In this document: positions 16,874-23,936 of the stretch, piece by piece
Position numbering within the stretch: the stretch's first letter is position 1
Layout: each line of letters begins with the position of its first letter
Source of the DNA: Streptomyces geranii
GTDB taxonomy: Bacteria > Actinomycetota > Actinomycetes > Streptomycetales > Streptomycetaceae
Reading direction: 5' to 3'
NCBI RefSeq assembly: GCF_002954775.1
Contig: NZ_PJME01000014.1
Span: forward strand, 124,001 to 188,000
Length of the DNA: 64,000 bases
Position numbers and translations under genes: made by a program
Notes under the pieces: generated by a model
The model's input: only the letters and a program-made list of their open reading frames with translations
Told to the model about the DNA's origin: nothing
Database searches by the model: none

Positions 16874-17070
16874 TGCGCGTCTGTTCCTTCCCCGTGCGTT
16901 GCTCCGCACGAACCCCCGTGCGAATGCCAGAGATTATCCGGCGCCCCTTCACACCTTCTCCCGGAAGCCCCCGGAATCCGGGATTCCGCCGAATCTCGTG
17001 GGGGTTCGACAGGCCATAACCGGTCACACCGCCCACGATGGGGGTGTAACGAGAGTCACTGGAGGACTTC

Positions 17071-19128
17071 ATGGCCGGGGAAGCACGCGGTAGGACGGGA
17101 GACGTGGCGGACGAAAGGCGGACGGCTCCCGGGTCCGAACACGTGCCCGGGAACGTTCTCGTCTCCATCGGCGCCCTGCTCCTCGGCATGCTGCTCGCCG
17201 CCCTGGACCAGACCATCGTGTCGACCGCGCTGCCGACCATCGTCAGCGATCTCGGCGGGATGGATCACCTGTCCTGGGTGGTCACCGCGTATCTGCTGGC
17301 CTCCACCGCGGCCACCCCGCTCTGGGGCAAACTCGGCGACCAGTACGGCCGGAAACAGCTCTTCCAGGCCGCGATCGTGATCTTTCTCATCGGCTCCGCG
17401 CTCTGCGGCATGGCGCAGAACATGCCCCAGTTGATCGGGTTCCGGGCGCTTCAGGGGCTCGGCGGCGGTGGGCTGATGGTGCTGTCGATGGCGATCGTGG
17501 GGGATCTCGTCCCGCCGCGCGAACGCGGGCGCTACCAGGGGCTGTTCGGTGCCGTGTTCGGGGCGACCAGCGTGCTCGGGCCGCTGCTCGGCGGGCTCTT
17601 CACCGAACACCTCAGCTGGCGCTGGGTGTTCTACGTCAACCTGCCCGTCGGCGCCGTCGCCCTCGCCGTCATCGCGACCGTCCTGCGCATCCCGCGCAGG
17701 TCCGAACGGCACGTCATCGACTACCTCGGCACCCTTCTCATCGCCTCCGTCGCCACCTGTCTGATCCTCGTCACCTCGCTCGGCGCCTCGTGGGGATGGG
17801 GCTCGGTCCGGATCGTCGGGCTCGCGGTGCTGGGGGTCGTCCTCGCCTTCGTCTTCGTCCGCGTCGAGCGGCGGGCCGCCGAGCCCGTCCTGCCGCTCAA
17901 GCTGTTCCGGCTGCGCACCTTCACCCTCACCGCCGTCATCAGCTTCATCGTCGGTTTCGCCATGTTCGGCGCGATGACCTATCTGCCGACCTTCCTCCAG
18001 GTCGTCCACGGCGTCTCCCCGACGATGTCCGGCGTGCACATGCTGCCGATGGTGTTCGGGCTGCTCGTCGCCTCCACCGCCTCCGGCCAGATCGTCAGCC
18101 GCACCGGCCGCTGGAAGGTCTTCCCCATCGCGGGCACCGGCGTCACCGCCCTCGGCCTCCTCCTGCTCCACCGGCTCGACGAGCACAGCTCCACCGCCGA
18201 GATGAGCGCCTACTTCCTCGTCTTCGGCATCGGCCTCGGCCTGGTCATGCAGGTCCTCGTGCTGATCGTGCAGAACGCGGTCTCGTACGCCGACCTGGGC
18301 GTCGCCACCTCCGGCGCCACCTTCTTCCGCTCCATCGGCGCCTCCTTCGGCGTAGCCGTCTTCGGTACGGTCTTCGCGAGCCGCCTCGGCGACAAGCTCA
18401 CCGACGCCTTCCGGGGGGCCCAACTGCCCACCGGGGTCTCGGTGGACGCCCTGGAGTCCGACCCGCGCGGCCTCGCCGCCCTTCCCTCGGCGCTGCGCCC
18501 GGCCGCGCTGGAGGCGTACGCGTCCGCAATCACCGACGTCTTCCTGTACGCCGCCCCGGTCGCCGTCCTCGGCTTCGTCCTCGCCTGGTTCCTGCGCGAG
18601 GACCGGCTGCGCGGCTCGGTGACCGCCCCCGACGTCACCGAGACCCTCGCCAGCAACCCCGTACAGCGGTCCTCCTACGACGAGGTGTGCCGCGCCCTGT
18701 CCGTGCTCGGCACCCGCGAGGGGCGCCGCGAGATCTACCGGACGATCACCGAACGGGCCGGCTACGACCTCTACCCGGCGGCCAGTTGGCTGCTGCTGCG
18801 CATCCGGCGGTACGGCTGGGCGGAGCCCGCGGTGCTGGCCGAGCGCAGCTCCGTACCGCTCACCGTGATCATCGAGGCCGCCCGGCAGGTCGAGGAACGG
18901 CGGCTCGGGGTGCGCGAGGGGCTCGACATGGTCCTCACCGACGAGGGGCGCGAGGTCGCCGAACGGCTGGCGCGGGCCCGGGAGGAGTCCCTGGCCGAGC
19001 TGCTGGGCGACTGGTGGGGGCCTGACCGGCCCACCGACCTGGTCCAGCTGGTGAAGCTGCTCAACGAGGAGCTGTGCGGCTCGGACGCGGAGCAGCCGCA
19101 CAACGGCTCGGCGGACAAGGCCGGTTGA
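17071..19128 (+). CDS. DHA2-type MFS drug exporter fused to a C-terminal MarR-like domain
   Basis: 685 residues from ATG 17071 behind GGAGG. Fourteen hydrophobic helices occupy about 1-510. Motif A occurs as GKLGDQYGRKQLF and the DHA2 helix-1 motif as LDQTIVSTALPTIVSDLGG. This is a proton-driven multidrug exporter of the EmrB/QacA group. Beyond helix 14 come ~150 extra residues: VCRALSVLGTREGRREIYRTITERAGYDL, then a winged-helix-like stretch with LLLRIRRYGWAEPAVLAERSSVPLTVIIEAARQVEERRL and MVLTDEGREVAERLARAREESLAELLGDW, typical of MarR-family cores. The fusion suggests a membrane-tethered ligand sensor or regulator on the exporter. Confidence 0.9.
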   Translation: MAGEARGRTGDVADERRTAPGSEHVPGNVLVSIGALLLGMLLAALDQTIVSTALPTIVSDLGGMDHLSWVVTAYLLASTAATPLWGKLGDQYGRKQLFQAAIVIFLIGSALCGMAQNMPQLIGFRALQGLGGGGLMVLSMAIVGDLVPPRERGRYQGLFGAVFGATSVLGPLLGGLFTEHLSWRWVFYVNLPVGAVALAVIATVLRIPRRSERHVIDYLGTLLIASVATCLILVTSLGASWGWGSVRIVGLAVLGVVLAFVFVRVERRAAEPVLPLKLFRLRTFTLTAVISFIVGFAMFGAMTYLPTFLQVVHGVSPTMSGVHMLPMVFGLLVASTASGQIVSRTGRWKVFPIAGTGVTALGLLLLHRLDEHSSTAEMSAYFLVFGIGLGLVMQVLVLIVQNAVSYADLGVATSGATFFRSIGASFGVAVFGTVFASRLGDKLTDAFRGAQLPTGVSVDALESDPRGLAALPSALRPAALEAYASAITDVFLYAAPVAVLGFVLAWFLREDRLRGSVTAPDVTETLASNPVQRSSYDEVCRALSVLGTREGRREIYRTITERAGYDLYPAASWLLLRIRRYGWAEPAVLAERSSVPLTVIIEAARQVEERRLGVREGLDMVLTDEGREVAERLARAREESLAELLGDWWGPDRPTDLVQLVKLLNEELCGSDAEQPHNGSADKAG

Positions 19129-19131
19129 GGC

Positions 19132-19641
19132 TCAGCCGAGGCCGTCCGAACTCCTCAGGGTCTTCCGGAACCAGTGCTCCGCGTACTTGTCGTCGTTGTG
19201 GGGCCCGGTCTCCGTGTACCCCAGGCGCGCGTACAGGGCGCGTGCCTCGACCAGGTCGGCCCGGGTGTCGAGGACCAGGTGCCGGGCGCCGAGAACCCGT
19301 GCCGCGTCCTCCGCCGCGGCCACGAGGAGCGCGGCGCCGCCCCTGCCCCGCATCCTCTCGTACAGGAAGACCCGGGTCAGCTCGGCGGTCGTGGCGTCGA
19401 GGAGCCGTACGCCCGCACTGCCCGCGGGCTCGCCCTTGTGCCGGGCGACAAGCAACCGCCCGCCCGGCGGGGCGAGTTCGGCGCCGGAGTGGGTCGCGAC
19501 CTCCCGATCCAGCTCACCGGGGTCCGTGGGCCGGCCCTCGTGCAGGAGGTACCAGCGGTCGCTGACCTCCGTGTAGTACGCCCGCCAGAGCGCGACGGCG
19601 ATGGGGGAGTCGAAGGGTTCCGGGGCGACGGTCCAGGTCAT
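19132..19641 (-). CDS. GNAT-family N-acetyltransferase
   Basis: 169 residues from the ATG at 19641, where GGTGGAGA lies at usable distance; a longer open frame to 19803 has no signal. The acetyl-CoA loop is VFLYERMRGRGGAALLVAAAEDAARVLGA, the R-G-R-G-G-A form of the Q/RxxGxG/A motif, and LDTRADLVEARALYARLGYTETGP is the conserved C-terminal strand-helix. It transfers acetyl from acetyl-CoA to an unknown amine. It converges on the MFS gene with a 3-bp gap. Confidence 0.85.
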   Translation of the reverse strand: MTWTVAPEPFDSPIAVALWRAYYTEVSDRWYLLHEGRPTDPGELDREVATHSGAELAPPGGRLLVARHKGEPAGSAGVRLLDATTAELTRVFLYERMRGRGGAALLVAAAEDAARVLGARHLVLDTRADLVEARALYARLGYTETGPHNDDKYAEHWFRKTLRSSDGLG

Positions 19642-19735
19642 GGGCGGCATTCTCCACCGGGTCGTTTGGGGAGCGGCTTCCGGGCAACTCGGTGACTGAA
19701 CCGGCCTGTTCGTCGAGGAAATCCGGAAGGCAGCC

Positions 19736-20335
19736 ATGTCCACACCAGTGCTCATCGTTCTGATCGTGATCGTCGTCGCGGTCCTCGCCGTCGGCGCGGT
19801 CACCCTGAACCGGCGGGCCGCCGGTAGTCACGGCCCACGCAGTCTGAAACGGCGCTTCGGGCCCGAGTACGACCGGGTCGTCTCCCGGCACGACGGGGAC
19901 ACCAAGGCCGCCGACCGCGAACTCGCCGAGCGCGTCCAGCGCCACGGCGACCTGCGGGAACTGCCGTTGGAGCCCGCCGAGCGCGAACGCTTCGAGGCCC
20001 GCTGGGCAGCCGCCCAGGAGCATTTCGTCGAGTCGCCGCAGCAGGCGCTCGCCGATGTCGACCGGCTCCTCGCCGAGCTGGCCGGCGCCCGTGGCTTCCC
20101 GGACGGCGACCGGCACGCGGACCGCATCGACGCGCTCTCCGTGCACCACGCCCAGCATGTGCACGGCTACCGGCGCCTGCACGACGCGACCCAGGGGGAG
20201 CAGGCCGACACGGAGGAGATGCGCGAGGCGATGATCGACGCCCGGGCTCTCTTCGACGACCTGGTCAGCCAGCCGGAGCAGCACCGACCGAGGTCGAAGT
20301 CACGGCACAACAAGCTTCAATTGAAGGGGAGTTGA
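19736..20335 (+). CDS. Conserved membrane-anchored protein of unknown function
   Basis: 199 residues. An N-terminal membrane anchor (VLIVLIVIVVAVLAVGAV) is followed by a highly charged helical cytoplasmic or external domain: SLKRRFGPEYDRVVSRHDGDTKAADRELAERVQRHGDLRELPLEPAERERFEARWAAAQEHFVESPQQALADVDRLLAEL in character. This pattern is conserved in streptomycetes next to similar secreted or cytoplasmic helical proteins. No catalytic motif is visible. Six bases separate its stop from the next ATG, so the two genes are one operon. Confidence 0.75.
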   Translation: MSTPVLIVLIVIVVAVLAVGAVTLNRRAAGSHGPRSLKRRFGPEYDRVVSRHDGDTKAADRELAERVQRHGDLRELPLEPAERERFEARWAAAQEHFVESPQQALADVDRLLAELAGARGFPDGDRHADRIDALSVHHAQHVHGYRRLHDATQGEQADTEEMREAMIDARALFDDLVSQPEQHRPRSKSRHNKLQLKGS

Positions 20336-20340
20336 CCCAC

Positions 20341-21003
20341 ATGGCGGACATCGAGAACCGTGACGTGAAGAAGCTGGACGCCCAGCAGCAGGACTCACGG
20401 CAGCAGCAGGACCCGAGGCAGTCGGACACCCGGCAGCCGAACTCCGAGAGGCCCGGCGCCGAGCGGGCGGGTACCGAGCGGCCCGACAGTGACAAGTCGG
20501 ACTCCGGGAAGCCGGACATCGCGCGGTCGGACGGCGAGAGGGCTCGCACCGACCGGGCGGCCACCGAGCGCGTGGCCACCGGGCGGCCCGAGGCGGGCAA
20601 GACGCACGGCGGCGCTCCCGTCGTACCGCCGCCGTCCGCCGCACCCGCGCCCGTCAGGCCGTCGGTGGACGGGGCCGACCGGGCCGACCGGGCCGACCGG
20701 GCCTCCGGTCAGTCGTCGCACGGGATGGCGCTGCTCGCGCAGGACGAGCGGGACAAGCTCACGCTCCGGCTGCAGCACGCCGTCTCCGGGTTCGTGGACG
20801 GGCCCAAGGACTCCGTCGAGGAGGCCGACCGTGTGCTCGCCGAGGTCGCCGAGCGGTTCACGGAGGCGGTGGAGCGCACTCGTCGTACCGTGCGCGGGTC
20901 CTGGCAGTCCGGCGGTGGCGCCGCCGGCGACAGCGACACCGAGAAGCTCCGGCTCGCCCTGCGCGACTACCGCGAACTGGCGGAACGCCTGCTCCACAGC
21001 TGA
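20341..21003 (+). CDS. Low-complexity N-terminal / helical C-terminal hypothetical protein
   Basis: 220 residues from the ATG at 20341, behind AGGGGAG at nine bases. Residues 1-125 are disordered and charged (Gln/Asp/Arg/Pro/Ser), including a DRADRADRA repeat encoded by tandem 9-bp units near 20678-20702. The last ~95 residues are helical (LRLQHAVSGFVDGPKDSVEEADRVLAEVAERF), similar in style to the helical domain of the preceding gene, including the PQQALADVDRLL / PKDSVEEADRVL parallel. The two proteins may be paralogous in that part and may interact. Function unknown. Confidence 0.75.
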   Translation: MADIENRDVKKLDAQQQDSRQQQDPRQSDTRQPNSERPGAERAGTERPDSDKSDSGKPDIARSDGERARTDRAATERVATGRPEAGKTHGGAPVVPPPSAAPAPVRPSVDGADRADRADRASGQSSHGMALLAQDERDKLTLRLQHAVSGFVDGPKDSVEEADRVLAEVAERFTEAVERTRRTVRGSWQSGGGAAGDSDTEKLRLALRDYRELAERLLHS

Positions 21004-21027
21004 GCCGGCCGCACCCCCGCTTCGCCG

Positions 21028-21432
21028 CTACTCCGCCCGCGCCTCCCGCCACTGCCGTACGACCTCGTCGATGTCGTACGGCTTGAGACCCAGCGGGGGG
21101 CCGGGCGGCGGCTTGAACATCATGTCGCGGATCTTGGCGTTGATCTCCGTCACGATCCGGCGCACCGCCCCCTCCGAGGGGGCTTTGTGCGCTGCCGCGA
21201 GCGCGTCCTCCGCCTCCTTGCGCAGGGCCAGCGTCGGCGGCAGCACGGAGAGGCCCTCGCGGGCCATCTTCTGCTTGACCCACCACAGTTCGTCGTACGA
21301 CGTGTCAGGACCGTCGGCCAGTGGCTTGCCCGCTCCGGGCAGCTCGGCGAACTCCCCGCGGGCCTCCGCCTCGCGGATCTGTCGGTCGACCCAGGTCTCG
21401 AAACTCACACCAGGCGGTTTGCGATCGGTCAT
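21028..21432 (-). CDS. DUF1992 (DnaJ-like subfamily C28) domain protein
   Basis: 134 residues starting at ATG 21432. The sequence FETWVDRQIREAEARGEFAELPGAGKPLADG followed by a W-V-K-Q-K-M and REGLSVLPPTLALRKEAEDAL matches the DUF1992 family, found in bacteria and in eukaryotic DNAJC28. The molecular function is not established. No ribosome-binding site is visible; CACAAT stands six bases before the ATG, so the message may be leaderless. It converges on the preceding operon (25-bp gap). Confidence 0.85.
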   Translation of the reverse strand: MTDRKPPGVSFETWVDRQIREAEARGEFAELPGAGKPLADGPDTSYDELWWVKQKMAREGLSVLPPTLALRKEAEDALAAAHKAPSEGAVRRIVTEINAKIRDMMFKPPPGPPLGLKPYDIDEVVRQWREARAE

Positions 21433-21542
21433 GTGTCCATTGTGCCGGACCTTGCCCGACCCGACGATGGGACGAATTATCATGCGGCGGCGGTGCGTCA
21501 ACATTGCTGCCGTACAGGAATTGCTCATCTGAAGGAGCGCAC

Positions 21543-21935
21543 GTGCTCGAACTCACCATGGCTACCGTCTCAGGGACGGACGCCGGCGCCACGGCCGGCA
21601 TGCTCATGGCCGAGGCGCCCAGCGAACCGGGGGCCATCATGCGGGTGGGCAGGGACAAGGCAGTGTGCCGTCTCGTCACCCCGGACGACTGGCTGTTCGT
21701 CTCAAGGGTCCATCTGGAGTTCCTGTGCGGCCCCGACAACACCTGGCATCTCTCCTGGCTGCAGGGCTCGCAGCCCGACCCGTCCTCGGAAGTCCGCCTG
21801 GTGGTGGGCGAGTACGCCCAGACCGTGCCGTACGGCGGGAGCGTGCCGCTGCCCCGGGGCGGGGCCGGCGAGATCATCGTCCAGGACCGCACCGGGCCGC
21901 GCAGCGTCAACGTGGGCTTCTACCACGAGGGTTGA
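21543..21935 (+). CDS. FHA-like domain protein
   Basis: 130 residues from a GTG at 21543 with GAAGGAG eight bases upstream. Nearly the whole protein is one beta-rich domain with the forkhead-associated signature: IMRVGRD..., then VSRVHLEF (the S-R-x-H of FHA), and a C-terminal strand set. FHA domains bind phosphothreonine peptides, so this is a plausible reader for the Ser/Thr kinases of the cell. It is a single-domain, soluble protein. It is divergent from the DUF1992 gene and convergent with the O-methyltransferase. Confidence 0.72.
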   Translation: MLELTMATVSGTDAGATAGMLMAEAPSEPGAIMRVGRDKAVCRLVTPDDWLFVSRVHLEFLCGPDNTWHLSWLQGSQPDPSSEVRLVVGEYAQTVPYGGSVPLPRGGAGEIIVQDRTGPRSVNVGFYHEG

Positions 21936-21957
21936 GACCAGGGCCCAGGGCTCCCGG

Positions 21958-22629
21958 TTACGCCACGACCCGCGCCAGCGCGAAGCCGTCGTACCCCTTG
22001 CTGCCCACCGTCTGGATCGCCGTGCCGCTCAACCTCGGGTGGTCGGCGATGAGTTGGAGGGCGGCGCGGGTGCCGCGCACGCTCGGGTCGGCGGAGTCCG
22101 CGTCGGTCACCTCGCCGCCGCGGACCACGTTGTCGACGATGATCAGGCTGCCGGTGGTGGTCAGCCGCAGCGCCCACTCCACGTAGTGCGGGTTGTTGAC
22201 CTTGTCGGCGTCGATGAAGACCAGGTCGAAGGGCTCGGGGTTCTCGTCGGCCAGCTTGGGCAGCGACTCCAGGGCGGGACCCGTGCGCACCTCGGCGATG
22301 GCGTCGAGGCCCGCGCGGGCGAGGTTGCGGCGGGCGACCTCGGCGTGCTTCCCGTCGTACTCCAGGGTGACCAGCCGGCCGTCGGCCGGGAGCGCGCGGC
22401 CCAGCCAGATGGTGCTGTAGCCGCCGAGGGTGCCGATCTCCAGGATCGTGCGGGCGCCCTGGAGCTGGGCGAGGAGCTGGAGCAGCTTGCCCTGGTTCGG
22501 GGCGACGTTGATGGGCGGCAGTCCCGCCGCGTCGCTGTCGCGCAGCGCCGCTTCCAGGGTGTCGTCCGCCGGGGCCAGGAGGCCGGCGAAGTAGTCGTCG
22601 ACGTCATCCCAGCGCTGGGACTCGCTCAT
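21958..22629 (-). CDS. Class I SAM-dependent O-methyltransferase (catechol OMT type)
   Basis: 223 residues. The SAM site is ILEIGTLGGYSTIWLGRAL (E-I-G-x-x-x-G-Y-S). Acidic residue 2 is VTLEYD, and the metal-binding residues are in FDLVFIDADKVNNPHYVEWAL and IIVDNVVRGG. This is the Mg2+-dependent methyltransferase_3 family, which methylates catechols, caffeoyl-CoA or similar vicinal diols. The length is standard. The upstream 22650-22694 segment carries five 9-bp tandem repeats. Physiological substrate unknown. Confidence 0.9.
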   Translation of the reverse strand: MSESQRWDDVDDYFAGLLAPADDTLEAALRDSDAAGLPPINVAPNQGKLLQLLAQLQGARTILEIGTLGGYSTIWLGRALPADGRLVTLEYDGKHAEVARRNLARAGLDAIAEVRTGPALESLPKLADENPEPFDLVFIDADKVNNPHYVEWALRLTTTGSLIIVDNVVRGGEVTDADSADPSVRGTRAALQLIADHPRLSGTAIQTVGSKGYDGFALARVVA

Positions 22630-22649
22630 GAGAGTCGTACCTTCCGGTC

Positions 22650-22694
22650 GTGACCGGCGTGACCGGCGTGATCGGGGTGATCAGGGTGATCGGG
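22650..22694. repeat. Five tandem 9-bp repeats
   Basis: Units GTGACCGGC, GTGACCGGC, GTGATCGGG, GTGATCAGG and GTGATCGGG follow each other without gaps, directly upstream of the O-methyltransferase start. They contain GATC steps and may be expansion-prone sequence or a repeated binding site. Confidence 0.8.
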
Positions 22695-22745
22695 GTGCGA
22701 AGTACGCAGTGTGTGTCCAAGTGTGTGCCGAAAGTGTGAACCGCG

Positions 22746-23627
22746 TCAGTCGTGGCCCTCGCGGGCGATCACTTCCCTGATCCGCGCCGCGTCGAGTTCG
22801 TAGACCGTCTCGCCCGCGCGCGGGTCGCGGGCGTGCAGCGTGTGGAAGAGCGGGCCGTGCGGCGACCCCAGGTCGACGAGCGTGGCCGAGGCCCCGCGCA
22901 CCGCCCGTTCGGTGCCCGCCGGGCCGGTCAGGTCGACCCGGTTGTACACGCCAGGCGTGACCCACACCGGCACCGCCTCCAGGAAGCCCATGATCTGGAG
23001 GTGGAAGTGCCCGCACAGGATGAGTCGTACGTCGCTGCCACGCACGGCGTCGGCCAGGTCCGCCGGGTCGGCCAGCCCGAGGGCCCGCTGGAGCGGGTTG
23101 TCGAGGGTGATCGGCGGATGGTGCAGGACGACTGTGGTGCCGTGCGGCGCGGGGGTGCGCAACAGCTCGCGCAGCCAGTCGAGTTGGGCGGCGCCGAGGC
23201 GGCCGTACACCTTGCCGGGGACGAGCGAGTCGAGGGTGACCATCCGATGCCCGTCGACGGTGCTCGCCGCCGCCAACTCGCCGCCGGGGGAGGTGAGTCG
23301 GAGGTCGGCCCGGTCGCCGCCCGCCGGATCGAGATGCCCGCTGCCCAGCACTTTCGCGAAGGCGCCGCGCTCGTCGTGGTTGCCGGTGGTGCAGAACACG
23401 GGGATGCCCCGCTCCCGGGCGAACCCGCCCACGAGGTCCCGTACGACCGTGTACTCCTCGGCGGCTCCGCTGTCCGCGAGATCCCCGCTGACGACGACGG
23501 CCCCGAGCCCGGCGAGCTGCCCCGCGTCGGCCAGCATCCGGCGGAGCGACGCGGTGGTGTCGACGCCGTGGCGGTTGGGGGCGCCGGCGTGATCGATGTG
23601 CGTGTCGGAGAGATGCAGGATGCGCAT
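22746..23627 (-). CDS. Calcineurin-like metallophosphoesterase (CpdA/Icc-like)
   Basis: 293 residues. All five metal-binding blocks of the family are present in order: LHLSDTHIDH, VVVSGDLADSG, TTGNHDERG, VVLHHPP and LCGHFHLQI. The arrangement and length fit the class III cyclic-nucleotide phosphodiesterase-like group (CpdA/Icc), two-metal enzymes hydrolysing phosphodiesters in the cytoplasm. Cyclic AMP hydrolysis is possible but cannot be read from the sequence. It is a single gene; the next gene is divergent, with a 309-bp gap. Confidence 0.9.
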   Translation of the reverse strand: MRILHLSDTHIDHAGAPNRHGVDTTASLRRMLADAGQLAGLGAVVVSGDLADSGAAEEYTVVRDLVGGFARERGIPVFCTTGNHDERGAFAKVLGSGHLDPAGGDRADLRLTSPGGELAAASTVDGHRMVTLDSLVPGKVYGRLGAAQLDWLRELLRTPAPHGTTVVLHHPPITLDNPLQRALGLADPADLADAVRGSDVRLILCGHFHLQIMGFLEAVPVWVTPGVYNRVDLTGPAGTERAVRGASATLVDLGSPHGPLFHTLHARDPRAGETVYELDAARIREVIAREGHD

Positions 23628-23936
23628 CCCGCCGACGCTACTCCCGGTGCCCGGCCGACCACGATCGTCTTTGGGCCGAGGCTGTCCGTTCCGGCATGAA
23701 AGCGGACGGTTTCTCGCCTCTGTGCGATCTGTGGCGGTGCCGGGGGAGGGAACCCCGCCCCAGGCCGACTATCGTCGTCCGGACGAAAGCCAGGGGTCCC
23801 TCAGGTAAAGAGGGGGTTGCTCGCGTCCTTCATCGGAGGCAGTGCGATTCTCTAGGGATTCGTACAGGATGAGACGCGTGGGACAGACGGTGCCCATGGG
23901 GCGTATGGGACGAACGGGGCGGGAGGCCTACGGCGC
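23628..23936. other. 309-bp intergenic region between divergent genes
   Basis: No convincing ORF or RNA gene. It should hold promoters for the phosphoesterase (minus) and the GT87-PAP2 gene (plus). GGGAGGGAACCCC near 23750 and TATCGTCGTCC near 23770 resemble -35/-10 parts of an ECF-type promoter, but the spacing is off, so this is only a suspicion. Confidence 0.4.

Noticed and set aside
17056..19101. 681-codon minus-strand frame opposite the MFS gene
   Set aside because: It mirrors the codon positions of the MFS gene and consists of Asp/Gly/Arg/Glu runs without domains.
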